Assembly: GCA_021292165.1 (NCBI GenBank)
Contig: CM037877.1
Location: forward strand, 159,545,871-159,609,870
Length of the DNA stretch: 64,000 nucleotides
Direction of reading: 5' to 3'
DNA from: Shinisaurus crocodilurus
Taxonomy: Eukaryota; Chordata; Lepidosauria; Squamata; Shinisauridae
Shown: in pieces, positions 32,130-43,929 of the stretch
Layout: the number at the start of each line of letters is the position of its first letter
Position numbering within the stretch: the first letter of the stretch is position 1
Program-made: the position numbers and the translations under genes
Notes under the pieces: generated by a model
The model's database searches: none
Told to the model about the DNA's origin: nothing
Seen by the model: the letters and a program-made list of their open reading frames with translations, nothing else

Positions 32130-32521
32130 TTATTATCATCACATTATTATTATTACATTTATATCCTGCCTTCTTTCCTCTTGCGAGGAACCGAAGGCAG
32201 CTTACATAATCATCATCCTCTCCACTTTCTCCTCACAACAACAACCACCCTGTGAGGTAGGTTAGGCTGAGAGTCAGTGACTGATCCAAAACCATTCAGG
32301 GAGCTTCATGGCCGAGTGGGGACAAGAACCCAGGTCTTCCGAGTCCCAGTCCAACACTCTAACCCAATGGTTCCCAACCTTGGGTCCCCAGATGTTGCTG
32401 GCCTACAGCTCCCAGCATCCCTTGCCATTAGCCATGCTGGCTGGGTATGCTGGGAGCTGTAGGCCAGCAACATCTGGGGACCCAAGTTTGGGAACCACTG
32501 CTCTAACCACTATGCCACACT
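32130..32521 (-). mobile_element. MIR-like SINE split by a hAT MITE
   Basis: The plus strand shows GAGGAACCGAAGGCAGCTTA, CCCTGTGAGGTAGGTTAGG, GAGTCAGTGACTGATCC and CCGAGTCCCAGTCCAACA, the complement of the SINE body and tRNA-like head. The head is interrupted at 32365 and resumes as ACTATGCCACACTGAC after 32508. Confidence 0.85.
32365..32500. mobile_element. Palindromic hAT MITE inside a SINE head
   Basis: The arms CCAACCTTGGGTCCCCAGAT and complement enclose CTACAGCTCCCAGCATCCC and its complement. A perfect 8-bp duplication CTCTAACC (32357-32364, 32501-32508) lies in the tRNA-like head of the surrounding SINE. Confidence 0.9.
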
Positions 32522-33666
32522 GACTTTCTCCCTCTCACTAATATTCTGTCCCCCTCACACACTTGTCTTTAAAGAAAAAATGAAACTGTAGCTCCACACT
32601 ACATATTCAGCATAGCGTATACTTTGGCTCCCAGTCAAACAAGCAGGTCATGTTGATTAAATTATGCACGTTTACTTTGCTTAGGTCAAATAAAAGCACA
32701 CCATGTACCAGGAGAAAGAGCCAATTGTCTTTTTTTCATTCATCTGGTCATCAAATCTGACTAGGAAGACCCTAGACTACCTTGAAAGAGGCCTAAGAGG
32801 CAGCTTCAAAGAAGAGACTGGTTTGGGGAAAGGAAAAAGAAAACTGCTTTCACTGATCAAAAGATTAATTACTTTGGAGTGGATGGGTAGGGCAAACTAA
32901 ATAAGAAACCACTAAAGCAACTGAATGGAAACCAAAGAGATGATCCTTCCTTTGAACTGAAAGTGGAGTGTATATTATAAAAATGGATCAAGTTCTACTG
33001 AGTCAGTTTGAAGGTGGCCACTTTTAGAGCTGTAAGGTAGGATTAATGGCCTTTTTATCTGATAGCCATCTAACTAGCCCCAAGGAAATATGTGTTTGGA
33101 AGTTTAGGAGCACAGATGTCTACCTTGATATTTCTTAAGATTACAAACGGTATCAAAGGAACTAAGAATACCAGTCCAGTGATGTAACTAATTCCTTCAA
33201 GAAGCCTATTAAAAAGCAGTTTATACTTTTATCCCCTGAAGGATGTTGTGGCAGCGATGAAACCTGTGGCTATCGGTGAAATCCCCTCATTTCCTGAGGT
33301 GTGGGGGAAGGGGAAGGGTCTCCGACTGCCATTGGCTGACCTGCTCGGATTGTAGGAGGGAGCAGGAGCAAGCAGGAGTGCACTGAAGGACCTAGGAAAG
33401 GCAAGTTGGAAGAAGCTGAGAAGCCTAGGAACAATGCTCAAGCTACAAGAAGGGCTAGAACCCCATCTTTAGTGATGGTCTCTTTATCTGCTGTTTAGAA
33501 GGCTACAGGTTGTGTATCCCCTCAGCTGTATTCAAGCCCACCCCCCCACCACATGTCCCTTCTCCATGGATCTCTGCACTGTTTCTCTGTGGCTATGTGC
33601 CTGGCTGAGGAGGACAGCTCTGCACGGAGGGGTGGTGGGGAGGCACTTATGTACCACCAAAAAAGA
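32522..33666. other. Low-copy sequence
   Basis: No recognised repeat or gene. Confidence 0.4.
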
Positions 33667-33714
<48 letters not shown>

Positions 33715-33715
33715 G
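33667..33715. repeat. (CT)n(CA)n microsatellite
   Basis: CT dinucleotides grade into CA dinucleotides. Confidence 0.95.
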
Positions 33716-33734
33716 AACTAAAAAGTCAGTGACA

Positions 33735-35330
33735 ACCATAAACAATTCAACTGATGCATTAACATATGCATCAAATGCCTGGGAACAGAGGAAAGACTTT
33801 AACCTGGTGTCAAAAAGTTGGCAATGTTGGGGCAAGGCAGGCCTTGCTGCGGAGAGCATTCCACAATTGGAAGGCCACCACCAAAAAGGTCCTCTTCCTT
33901 GTTGCCATCCTCCAAACTTCCTGTAGAGGAGGCACTCAGAGGAGGGCCTCAGATGTTGATCATATCAGTAGGTTCATAGTGGGAGAGGTGCTCCATCAGG
34001 AATTGTAGTCCCAAGCCGTTTAAGGATTTATAGGTTAAAACCATCACCTTGAATTGGACTCAGAAATATATGGGCAGTCAATGCAAGCAGGACAGAATCA
34101 ATGTTATATACTCAGACCTTCTCATTTTGCACAACCTGCAATTTCCAAACCGTCTTCAAAGGCAACCCCACATAAAGTATATTACAGTACTCTAACCTGG
34201 AGGTTACCAAAGGATAGACTACTGAAGCTTAGGGGCATAGCTAGCCACCAGCTGGTAGAAGGCATTCCACACCACTGAGGCCACCTGCTCCTCAAGTGAC
34301 AGTGATGGCTCCAACAGAATCCCCAAGCTGTGACATTGCTCCTTGAGGGGGAGTACAATCCCATTCAGAACATTCCAAACACCATTCATCCCATCAGAAG
34401 ACTCACACATTAACAGTACCTCAGTCTTGTCTGGATTGACTTACAGTTTATTAGCCCTCATCCAATCCATTGTCACATCCAGGCACCACCAATCTAGCTC
34501 TTTGTCATCCTCACCTGATGAAGATGAAAAGGAGAAATAGATTTTCATAGATAGATTTCATAGATCATAGAGTTGGAAGGAGCCTACAAGGCTATCGAGT
34601 CCAACCCCCTGCTCAATGCAGGAAACTAGAGGAGGGGTCTCCTATCCAAGTAACAACCAGGCTTGACCCTGCTTAGCTTTCCACGCTCAGACAAGCTGAG
34701 CCAGCATGAGCCACAGGCTGGGTGTCACCAGCATACTGATTACACACTCTAAAACTCTGGATGACCCCACTCAGCATTTTCACATAGATGTTAAATAATA
34801 CAGTGAACAAAACTGAACCCTGCAGAACCTCATACTGAAAAATCCATGGTGCTGAGCAATAACCCCCAAGCACCACCTTCTGGAGCTGACCATCCAAACA
34901 GGAATGAAACCACTGTAATACAGTACCCCCTACTCCCAGCTCAGGCAGTCACCCCAGAAGGATACCATTGTTGATGATATCAAAGGCTACCGAGAGATCA
35001 AGGAGAGTCAACAGGGTCACACTCCCCTTCCTCTCTTCTGACATAGGCCATCATACAGGGTGACCAAGGCTGTTTTTGTGCCAAAACCTGGGCTGAACCC
35101 TGACTGAAGTGGATACAGAGAATTGGTTTTCATCCAAGAGAGTCTGAAGCTGGTCAGCAACCACCCACTCAAGGAACTTGCCCAGGAAAGGAACATTTGC
35201 CACTAGCCTAAATTTGTTAAGATCTTCCAGGTCCAGGAAGAATTTCTGCAGAATGGTCTTACCACTGCCTCTTTCAGGTGGCCTGGGACCACTCCCTTTC
35301 ATAAAGAAGCATTAATTACCTTTGTGGCCC
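33735..35330 (-). pseudogene. Decayed L2-type LINE reverse transcriptase
   Basis: Minus-strand fragments, read from right to left, show KFRLVANVPFLGKFLEWVVA and DQLQTLLDENQF (35302-35051), then VLQGSVLFTVLFNIYVK and NQYAGDTQ (34897-34740, where the catalytic YADD has become YAGD), then SLGILLEPSLSLEEQVASVV (34410-34219). This is the reverse transcriptase order of an L2-type LINE. A 5S/CR1 SINE at 34537-34718 separates the last two blocks. Many stops and shifts show an old insertion. The 33735-34200 part is the C-terminal region and 3' end. Confidence 0.8.
34537..34718 (-). mobile_element. Chimeric SINE: 5S rRNA head and CR1 tail
   Basis: On the minus strand CCTGTGGCTCATGCTGGCTC, then GGAAAGCTAAGCAGGGTC and CCTGGTTGTTACTTGGATAG with GAGACC form a 5S rRNA-like head. 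It joins directly to CTAGTTTCCTGCATTGAGC, GGGGGTTGGACTCGATAGCC and CCTTCCAACTCTATGATC, which is the CR1 3' terminus seen at 20690-20730 and 56990-57066. A partial copy with the same head-to-tail join is at 9031-9130. It presumably moves by CR1 machinery because it shares the CR1 3' end. Confidence 0.8.
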
Positions 35331-35771
35331 AGCTGGCTGTTCTCTCCCTGATAAGCCATGAAGGGCAAGGATCCCACACGGAAGTGGTTGCAGGAAACTG
35401 CCAAAGCAAGTGTGGTAAGGCTTGCAGCCTCACTACAGAAGACTAGTGCCAACGCAATTTGCTCAAGGCATAAAAGTTAAATTTGATTACTATTGTATTC
35501 CTTGCAGATCTTCAACTTTGTAATAAAATTCCAAGATTTAAAAAAGAATTTTGTAAAACAGTCAGTTAGTAGGAGATATAAATATAAGTTTGTTGAGGTA
35601 GATTAGAGGAGTGCAGACAAGAAAGCTTTTACTGGGTTATTTAGAGAATATAGCCTATTTCATAGCAAATGAAAATGAAAACATTCTCATTTAAACATTA
35701 GGGGGCAAAAGTGATATTCTGAAAATAATAATCTCACACATCGAGGCAGCTCTCTGGGAACCCTTTCAGAA
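35331..35771. other. Low-copy AT-rich sequence
   Basis: Nothing recognised. Confidence 0.4.
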
Positions 35772-35943
35772 GGGGCATAGCTCAAGGGTAGAGCACCTGC
35801 TTTGCATGCAGGAAGTCTCAGGTTCGATCCTGGCATCTCCAGAATAGGGATGGAAAAACGCCCTGGAGAGCCCCTGCCAGTCTGTGTTGACAAAACTGGG
35901 CTACATGGACCAAGGGTCTGACTCAGGATAAGGCAGCTTCCTA
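35772..35943 (+). mobile_element. tRNA-headed SINE, well preserved
   Basis: The head TAGCTCAAGGGTAGAGCACC is a good A box, and CAGGTTCGATCCTGGCATCTC contains an intact B box (GGTTCGATCC). TGCTTTGCATGCAGGAAGTC lies between them like an anticodon arm. The tail ends GACTCAGGATAAGGCAGCTTCC. The head resembles a tRNA but the acceptor stem is not closed, so it is a SINE and not a tRNA gene. Confidence 0.85.
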
Positions 35944-36335
35944 TCTAATTAGGGATTTTAGTTCCTATGTAACCAGGGATTTCTCCCTTTTAAGGCTATA
36001 TGCAGATGTACCTCTCTTCAAGATTTGGTGCAGGTTTTCCTGCTATGTGGGGAGCTCTGCTTCACCTGGCCTTAGCTCCTCTGGTAGTGACCTATGTAGC
36101 TGGCTGTGACTCCAATATGAGTTTTTGCTGCTCCCCTAAGCTTAGGCAGGCATTTTGTGGGCGGGGGGGGGGGGATACTTTTTTTTTTTTTTTTAAGCAA
36201 CAAGCATGTTTATAGTTAAACATTGATTTGGCAGCTTTAACATAAAATATGAAACATTGTAGGGGGAGTGGCTTCATGATTGCTATAAGGGTAAACCAAT
36301 CAACACCCTGCAAATCTGGCTGGGGAGGACAGAGG
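35944..36335. other. Low-copy sequence with G-run and T-run
   Basis: A G-run at about 36164-36173 and a T-run at about 36179-36194. No gene was recognised. Confidence 0.4.
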
Positions 36336-36530
36336 GACATAGCTGCTGCTGCTGCTGCTGCTTCGCTGCTTCTTCTTCTTTCATTTCTATACCTCCCAAT
36401 AGCTGAAGCTCTCTGGGCAGTTCACAACAATTCATAAAAAACACCAACCACAAATACAATAAAAACAGCATAAAATTCCAATATACAAAATTTAAAACAG
36501 AATTCAAAATGACTTGAGTAGCTAAAACAA
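36336..36530 (-). repeat. (CTG)n/(CTT)n run and LINE/SINE tail
   Basis: Several CTG then CTT units precede ATTTCTATACCTCCCAATAG, TGAAGCTCTCTGGGCAGTTC and ACAACAATTC, which on the minus strand reads as a typical reptile SINE/LINE 3' tail. Confidence 0.6.
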
Positions 36531-36547
36531 TTTCAGTACAACTAGAC

Positions 36548-36900
36548 TGACATTTATTTATTTATTTATTTTTAAATCACCCATCTAGCTGGTACCGGCC
36601 ACTCTGGGCGATGTACAGCATACAATAAAACAAAACAGATTAAAATACACTTAAAACCGTATAAAATGTTAAAATCCTAACCCGCCCCATATTCCTGCCT
36701 GAAAAGCCATGTTTTTAATGAATGGTGGAAGCTCATCAAAGAGGGGGTATGGCAGAGGTCACTGGGAAGAGAGTTCCACAGTTTGGGGGCCGCCATAGAA
36801 ACCCATATGCCATTAAATGCCTTAAGAGGTCAGTCTTAACCTGGTGCCAAAAGATAACTGAATTGGCACCAGGTGGGAATATGATTGTCACAAAGGACAG
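36548..36900 (-). mobile_element. L2-type LINE 3' end
   Basis: (TTTA)n is followed by AAATCACCCATCTAGCTGG, CATATTCCTGCCTGAAAAGC and AGAGAGTTCCACAGTTTGGG, the complement of the L2 3' module at 23272-23632 and 49840-50165. The coding part beyond is decayed. Confidence 0.75.
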
Positions 36901-38907
36901 CCAATGAAGTACACTCTGCACAGCCAGTTTCTATGCAATTCTTCAGAGGAAGAACTGATTGCTCCTGACCCCAACTCAGTTTGGAAGTTTGTACATCTGT
37001 TCAAAAAGAGGTAAATGTGGATCTAGAGCAGGCTCACTGCTCAAGATACGTACACCTATACACAGCCTGTAATGTGAAGAATAGTCTTCCAGATTTGTGC
37101 TGTCCTCTGAGGAATGAAGATGGCTTGTCTGTAGCATGGTTTTGATGCTAAATCCAAAACCATTTCTCTCCTTGTGTCTAAATTTAGTAATGAGAATATG
37201 ATGGAGCAGTTTCCAAGATTCTGTCATCTTTATCGTACAGGAAACTGCAGCTTAACTTAAAATTGTGTCAAATATTCAATATTAATTTATCTAATCAAAT
37301 AGATTTTCTGCTTCAAGGAAGGTGGATCAGAGCCAAATTGTATCTGAATTTCAATGATAGCTCTAGACATTTTATTTCATTCCAGTTAGTTTGAAATATG
37401 TCTACATTTTTACCATTTTCAAAACTTAATATTATTTCCTTAATGCTTCGTTGCTTTATTCACTGGTGAGCCAATGTCTCAAAGAGCCATGTAGCCTGAT
37501 CTTATGCATGTTTACTCAGAAGTTTACTCATAATTCCCAGCCAGCATGGCCATTATGCACCCCACAAGGGTGCAGCCTTCTGCATGCAGAGAGGGTTCAC
37601 TGCTCTCCCAATCTTCCATGTATGGACAGCATGCAGACAAGTGATTTGGAAATGAATCATGTCCAATGTTTTTAATAACTGAGTTGTTACAGGTTACAAT
37701 CAGTATATGTTAGAAATTGGGTTTTAAAAAAAAAATCTTTGAGAAAGGCTTTTACATATACCTACTACATAAGCCTGAAATGAGAGGAGCACTTCAGAGA
37801 AAACTTACGGTAATCTGAACTTTCTCTGAGTCGTTCCCAGTAGAGTGATGCTCATTTTTAAAAGGTAAACTTCCCTGTCTTTCTTTTCCCCCATCCAGTT
37901 AACCCTGTTCAAAGAAAGTAACCATGCTACTTAACCTAATGATGTTCTGATATTCTCTTCCAATCTCCTGGGATACAAAATTGTTCCTCCCTTATTTTAT
38001 GTACCTGCGCTTCAGTCAAGAGTTATTACAGATTTATTTAAAGCTCTGTTCTTTTCCCAGAAAAAAGGACTGATTATATAAGAGTGTTAATTTTCTGTTA
38101 AAATTTCACCAGGAGGTGGCTTTGCACATCCATATGGCCTGGAGCAGTAAAGGACTCAGAACACTACCCTGATGTTTCTATCTCTCATTACAAGTTATGG
38201 TAATCTATTAAAAGAAACCAAAAAAACAAAAACCTGCTCATTTATTAGTTACTGGTCTTTGACCATTTCTTTAATGCTAGCCTGCAGCTTCCCTTGGCAA
38301 GCTGATTTGCATAATGTGTTATTATGTCTAAATGGAAAACTAAATGTCTCCATGTGGTCTTTAAATGACAAGTGCTTGTCAGCTTCATGCAATATTCAAA
38401 AGTAATAGATCCAAATCACAACAGCTTGCACAGAGATGTTAAAAAACTTGTTGTGTATCCTTCCTTGACAAATTTACACTTTGGTATGGAATTGTCAATT
38501 AGAGTTTTCATGTGTTAAACACTTCAGTTCAACTGTGAACGAATTTTGTATGGCTTTTATTCTGCCGTGCTTTGAGAAATTACTATTCACACAACAGGCT
38601 TTTCTCTCCACCCTCCCTTCTCTCCCTCTCAAACAATGCAGCTTCGGGAATAATCTCCAGATGACCTTGGCAAGATATACTCAAGAACTTCTGTGTTAAT
38701 TATTCTGGGAAACACAAATGCCTCGTGACAATGGTTCCAAGCCTGCCGAGTAAATCTGTGACTGTGACCATGTTTCCATTTTAAATAGTGTTTGACTTGA
38801 AACTTCCCGACACTAGTAGGTTGTTCAGGGCTCTTCCGTGAAAAGTAGAAGTTCAGGACAGCTTTCACAGGAACCTTGTTCAGGCATTGATGTAAATAAA
38901 AGTGTGT
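36901..38907. other. AT-rich low-copy stretch
   Basis: Apart from short MITE-like phrases near 37480-37600, no mobile element was recognised. TAATTA- and CATAAT-type homeodomain strings occur. No open frame of interest was seen. This is one of the cleaner candidate islands for conserved noncoding sequence. Confidence 0.4.
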
Positions 38908-38927
38908 GTGTGTGTGTGTGTGTGTGG
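38908..38927. repeat. (GT)n microsatellite
   Basis: About ten GT units. Confidence 0.9.
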
Positions 38928-39029
38928 AGGGGGACGATGAGGATCTTGCTCACTGACCTTTTCTTCACCTCTATATGTTCAAATGCCCTGTTTGCACAGA
39001 GCCTATGCACATACACACAACTGTGTATA

Positions 39030-39283
39030 GGAGGGGAGGACAACAAATGGCCTGTGGGCTGCATACGGCCCCACAGGTTGTGTTTTTTTTTTTACAGCCC
39101 CCACTGGGTCCCCATGCTACTGGATTCCCATTGATTCTGCTGGGAAACAGGTCGCTGGGAGTGCATGCCTTGTCTCCTAGCAGAATTGTTGGGAATCCAG
39201 CCACTTCCGGTGGTGGCAGCAGGGGAGGGGTGCAGCCCACGGTGGGTTCCGGGACTCCAACCCACCGATGTTGCCCACCCCTG
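39030..39283. mobile_element. hAT-type non-autonomous element
   Basis: Left GGAGGGGAGGACAACAAATG and right CCGATGTTGCCCACCCCTG are inverted. Internally, TGGATTCCCATTGATTCTGC mirrors GCAGAATTGTTGGGAATCCA. The target duplication is degraded. Confidence 0.65.
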
Positions 39284-39460
39284 ATGGATAGGCTCTCGTA
39301 CATGTGATCTATACCCTTCATTTTTCCAGGTGCATGTGTGGCACTATGAAACATTTGCAAATGGGATGCTTGAACATGTGGAGATTGAGGGCAGTGCCAG
39401 GGATGCAACTCTGGTCCCCTCTCACTGTGTTTATTTCTACTTACATGAATGCCTGTACAG

Positions 39461-39578
39461 CAGGCGTAGTCAACTTGTGGCCCTCCAGATGTTTTGGCCT
39501 ACAGCTCCCATCAGCCCTAGCCAGTACAGTACAGTTGTAGGTGAAAACATCTGGAAGGCCACAAGTTGCTCACCTCTG
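39461..39578. mobile_element. Palindromic hAT MITE, diverged
   Basis: CAACTTGTGGCCCTCCAGAT and complement form the arms, with CTACAGCTCCCATCAGCCC inside. Flanking CTGTACAG and CTGCGAAG agree at five of eight positions. Confidence 0.7.
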
Positions 39579-40670
39579 CTGCGAAGGATTAGGGTAAGAT
39601 TCATTTTGAATGAGAGATGACTGGAGATTTCTGGTGTCTTTATAATAGTATCTGCTTTCTTACAAGTGTACAGGTTGAGCAGCTATTATGTGAGTGCAGA
39701 AGCAAACATACAGGAAGTATTAAATTCATAGGAAGTTCACAAAACTGCTGTTTCCCAGCTCTTCTCACATACAAACAGATCTGGGCCTAAACAGATATGG
39801 GAATGCTCAACAAATGGACCACACCAAAGCCTAAAGGTCAAACTCTTAGTAACAAAACATACATTAACCAAAGTATGTGTTGCATAGTACACACACTAAT
39901 GTGTGTGTATTGGGACCTCCCACCCACAAGAACTGGGAAGAAGTCAATATCTCAATTTCAAAGTATCAATGATGGTGATGGAATTTATTTCCAAATGAAT
40001 TAACGGATTGTATGCCCAGTTACGAAAGCTGTGCTCTTGATTTCAGTAGAAGCTCTATGAAAATTGTCTTAATACCAAGGAAAATACTGTAATTCACAGA
40101 ATTAAAATCAAGCAAAATGATTCACAGCATGGAAGAAGTGATACTACTATAGCTCGATACAAATATTTGTTGGGTTGATGACTTGATATTAATATTCAGA
40201 CACACACACACCCCTTTTGTTTGGGCTTGTTGAGGATTTCTATAACATTGAATTCTGGTATAATGGGTAGCACTATATGTTTTTATCTGGATTTTATGGA
40301 GGCTTGGATGGTTTGATATTTTACAGCTATGCTCATTATATGACAACTAGATTTGTTGTTTTTGTTGTAATGACAGTACTTTGCTGTTTGTATTTTGCTT
40401 ATGTATATTGTAGATTATGTATATACCTTGTGGGGACTATGCCCTGAAAGGCAGCCTAAAACTCTCTTAAACAAACAAATAAAATTGAATTATACATCTA
40501 CAAAAAAAATATATCCTTACTGGTAATTAGATTTACCTGCATGATAAAGAAAGCTGGATCTGACTGGTGTTCCTTTTGGTCCAATGGCCATTCAGGTGCT
40601 TCCAGGGAATCTATACAAGTACAGTTCAAAGCAATAGTCCTTCCTGTTTAAGAAGAAGGCTCCCCAAACA
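39579..40670. other. Low-copy sequence and a LINE-like tail
   Basis: The segment 40360-40495, with GTATATACCTTGTGGGG and AAACAAACAAATAAAATTG, resembles a retroelement 3' tail. A short (CA)n lies at about 40200. No gene was recognised. Confidence 0.4.
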
Positions 40671-40845
40671 TAGAAACATAAGAATTGTGCTGTATTGGAA
40701 CAAAGTTCCATCTAGTCCAACATTCCCATAGCGGCCAACCAGCTGCCTGTGGGAAACCCGCAAGTAGGATGTGAGTGCAACAGCACCCTCCCAATCATGT
40801 TCCTCAACAAATGGTATACAGAGGCATACATGACCCACATTTCCT
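40671..40845 (-). mobile_element. CR1-group LINE 3' fragment
   Basis: Starts AACATAGAAACATAAGAATT and contains CATCTAGTCCAACATTC and GCGGCCAACCAGCTGCC, the family of 9623-10212. Confidence 0.7.
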
Positions 40846-41075
40846 TCATTTATATGAACAGGCAATAAATAGATGATAGACCCTGCAATCCTGCAGTGAA
40901 TTTGTATTGAGCACTGTGCAAAGTTCCAATGATAGGAGTGGGACTTTAAAGGATAGTCTGTCCATCCAAGTCTCTATGTAACAACGTGCTCTTATTTCTC
41001 AAATATTTCACATTACCATGAAGGGCAATGCAGTCAGTAGACAGGTTAACTATTTTAGGAAAAGGTATTACAATT

Positions 41076-41330
41076 AAGAACATAAAAACATGAGAAGAGT
41101 CCTGCTGGCCTTATCTAGTACAAAGGCCTATCAAGTCCAGCATTTGTTTCCCACAGCGGCCAACCAGATGCCTCTGGGAAGCCCACCACCAGGGCAGGAG
41201 GGCAATAGCCCTCTCCCACTGTTGTCCACCAGTAACTGGTATGCAGAGGCATGCCATCTCTGATCCAGGAGGTAGCATATAGCCATCATAGCTAGTAGCC
41301 ATTGATACCTTTGTCCTCCAGAGTTGAACA
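41076..41330 (-). mobile_element. CR1-group LINE 3' fragment
   Basis: Starts AAGAACATAAAAACATGAG and contains GCGGCCAACCAGATGCCTC and GGTATGCAGAGGCATGCC. It lies in the same orientation as the next fragment. Confidence 0.7.
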
Positions 41331-41365
41331 TAACATATAAACTTTCCCAGGTTGTGGTGGGAATG

Positions 41366-41620
41366 AGAACATAAGAAAAGTACTACTAGAACAGACCATT
41401 GGCCTACCCTGTCCAGCACTTGTTTCCCACCATGGCCATGGGAGGCCTACAAGCAAGACATGAAGGCAGCAGCCTTTACCTGCTGCTGTTCCCCAGTATC
41501 TGGTATTCAAACGCATGCTGCCTTTGATCCTGGAAGTTGCATAAGCCATCATGATTAGTAGCCATTGACAGCCTTATCCTCTAGGAATTTGTTCTATGAA
41601 TCATCCATCCATCAAGGTTA
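41366..41620 (-). mobile_element. CR1-group LINE 3' fragment
   Basis: Starts GAACATAAGAAAAGTACTAC and repeats the body of the preceding fragment with divergence (TTTGATCCTGGAAGTTGC, TAGTAGCCATTGACAGCC). The two are separate insertions or an old tandem duplication. Confidence 0.7.
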
Positions 41621-42130
41621 GGTCTGTCAACAGCTATTAGCCATGACAGCTAATGGAACCTTCATCTTCATAGGCTGTATACCTCTGAATATGGAACAAG
41701 CCATGGAGCAGGACTGGTGCCTTCATGCCCTGCTTATGAGCTTTCTGGAGGCATCCGCTGGCCACTATTAGAAAAAGGGCAATGGACTAGATGGAACACC
41801 ACTCTGACCTAGCAGGGCTCTTAGCTTTTGGTATTTTTTGCACAAATACAAGGCTTTAAAATCCTTAACATTGACCTTCCCAACAAATTTCCTGATGCAG
41901 ATTTGGCTGGTAGACAATAAGTGGCCAAAGGCCATGTGGTAAATTTCATAGCTGGACAAGAATTTGCACCTAACACTCCCATTTCCAAGCTCAGAATTCT
42001 GTTCATTGTGCCACACTGGCCATTTTTACATGGCATGGCATAGCATGCGAAATCATGGTTTAGCATGATGCCCACAACCTGGAGCAAGCCTGAACAAGCC
42101 TTAGGCTCATGCGCTCTTCCTTCCTCTTCT
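41621..42130. other. Low-copy sequence
   Basis: Nothing recognised. Confidence 0.35.
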
Positions 42131-42400
42131 CCTGTGCAGCCAGAAGGAGGAGTTCAGATGCTTTCACTTCAGCTTTTTAGTTAACCATAGTTTGCCATTT
42201 TCTCTGGACCCAGAACTCTGACCAACATTAACAATGGTCAGTTTAAACAAGCCAGCTTCAGAAACCATGGTTTAAAGTTGGCTTGTTTGAAACTAGCCAC
42301 AGTTTGTTCATTCTAACCATAGTTTGTCAATCAGTGCAACACAACAAACCATTGTTAAGTAAAAGCAGAATCTTCTGACCTCCTCCTTCAGGCCACATGG
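42131..42400. mobile_element. Foldback element with about 45-bp arms
   Basis: The left arm GAAGGAGGAGTTCAGATGC, then GCTTTTTAGTTAACCATAG pairs imperfectly with the right arm CAAACCATTGTTAAGTAAAAG, then TCTGACCTCCTCCTTC. A smaller palindrome at about 42246-42290 (AACAAGCCAGC and GTTGGCTTGTT) sits in the middle. No coding sequence. Confidence 0.65.
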
Positions 42401-43929
42401 AAGGAGTAGGGGTGAGCCAAGGGTTGCTTGGGTTCATTCCAGTTCGTCTATGTTCATGCATTGCTTAGTGTGATGTGCAAACCAGTTCACTGGCTCATAA
42501 AGTGTCTGATCATTCTTTGTTCTTCGTATTATTATTTTTTTAAAAAATACTTTGTAGTTTAAAAAATACTTTTTTTCTTTTTATTCAGTCTTTAATTTTT
42601 GGTATCAGATACCAAATTAGTCTGAGACTAGATAAGACACAATACCCAACCACATCTGAAACAAATGCTACCTACAAATTGAAATAGGTATGTAATCTGT
42701 TCATGTGAGCTATTTAATGAACACTTTCTAAATAAGTGACACATTTTATAATAGGCGAAAAAGACTTCTTCACAAATAATTTACTAATGAGAGATAAAGA
42801 CCTCTGTTTCTGAGTTGGGGGTGGGGAGGATGTATTCACAATGAATAATTTATCCAGCTGTAGTTGACTATAACATTATTTCTGGTGAAATTATATTAGG
42901 CTGAAGACTTTATATATCATAATGGCAAGTAAATTTTGTGCTCCAAGTGGCTGTTAAACAGCCTCATAGGCTGCACACAATGTTAAAATAAAGTATAGCA
43001 CCACTGCCAGTGTTTTGTATATTTCTGAGTATGTGTTTTTTTTTGTTTTTGCTATTTTTTAAGAAGACTGATAGTCTGATATATGTACAATGGTTTATAG
43101 ATGCAGCTCTCCATGTATCAAAGTGGGAATAAACTCCCTGTTGGGTGAAACCTGCAAAAATGAAAAAGCTTCCCAGTGCAGCTTTTAGTAATCTACTCTT
43201 GCCAAAAGAATAGATTTAATTATCTAATGAGGTGGCAATCAGACTTGATCTTAAGGTAAAAGAAAAGTAGCTGGTAATGTAAAATTAAATAAAACACACA
43301 CACACACACACACCCCACCACTACGTAGTTTTTGCTTTTATTCTCTTGCAGACAGAGGTGTTTAAAAAAGAAAAGAAGAGAGTCTCTTATACTTTTTTCC
43401 CCCTGTACCTGTGGAATTCTCTGTGAAGGATTCTGCATCCTAGGAATGCATGTTGAGTTTCAGCCACTTAGGAAGTCCAGCTGTATAATAAGGAAGTCAG
43501 ACCTTCTAGCCAAGTTTGTGGGGGGCAATTATGGCACATTACAGAATGAATTGCACACTGTGATTAAACTGATAGGAGGTTCTCAGCATCAGCCCTTGCG
43601 CTGAAAGGGCTCCTGATTAGCATTTGTGTTCTGCAGTTAAGTAATCAGAAATCATTATACAGAATAGCTGAATAACAGGACACCTTTCTTCTAGCTGTGC
43701 TAACTTGAGAGGGTTTTTTTTTAAAAAAAAACCAGCCCATGTAAATATTACGTACTTTTATTTGCATGGAATCAGTGTGTTGTCTGGTCTTTAGCTCACC
43801 AAGAGCCTGATCCTAAACACTGTGGTATCTGCCATGACAGGTGGAGAAACACTCATGAAGCACTGGTTCATGACCAAACCACTGCTCATGGTTTGTGGAG
43901 TTGTTCCAGCACCTAGGTTTTTATACACT
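42401..43929. other. AT-rich low-copy sequence
   Basis: A (CA)n run lies at 43290-43313 and T/A runs at 43716-43732. No gene was recognised. Confidence 0.4.

Noticed and set aside
35772..35845. tRNA gene
   Set aside because: The A and B boxes are good, but the sequence continues into a SINE body with a shared tail and a sister copy at 24978-25146, and the acceptor stem does not close.
37801..37860. ACTTACGGTAATCTGAAC-like phrases as a transposon end
   Set aside because: Only one arm-like phrase and its weak mirror were seen. There are no boundaries or second copy in the window.
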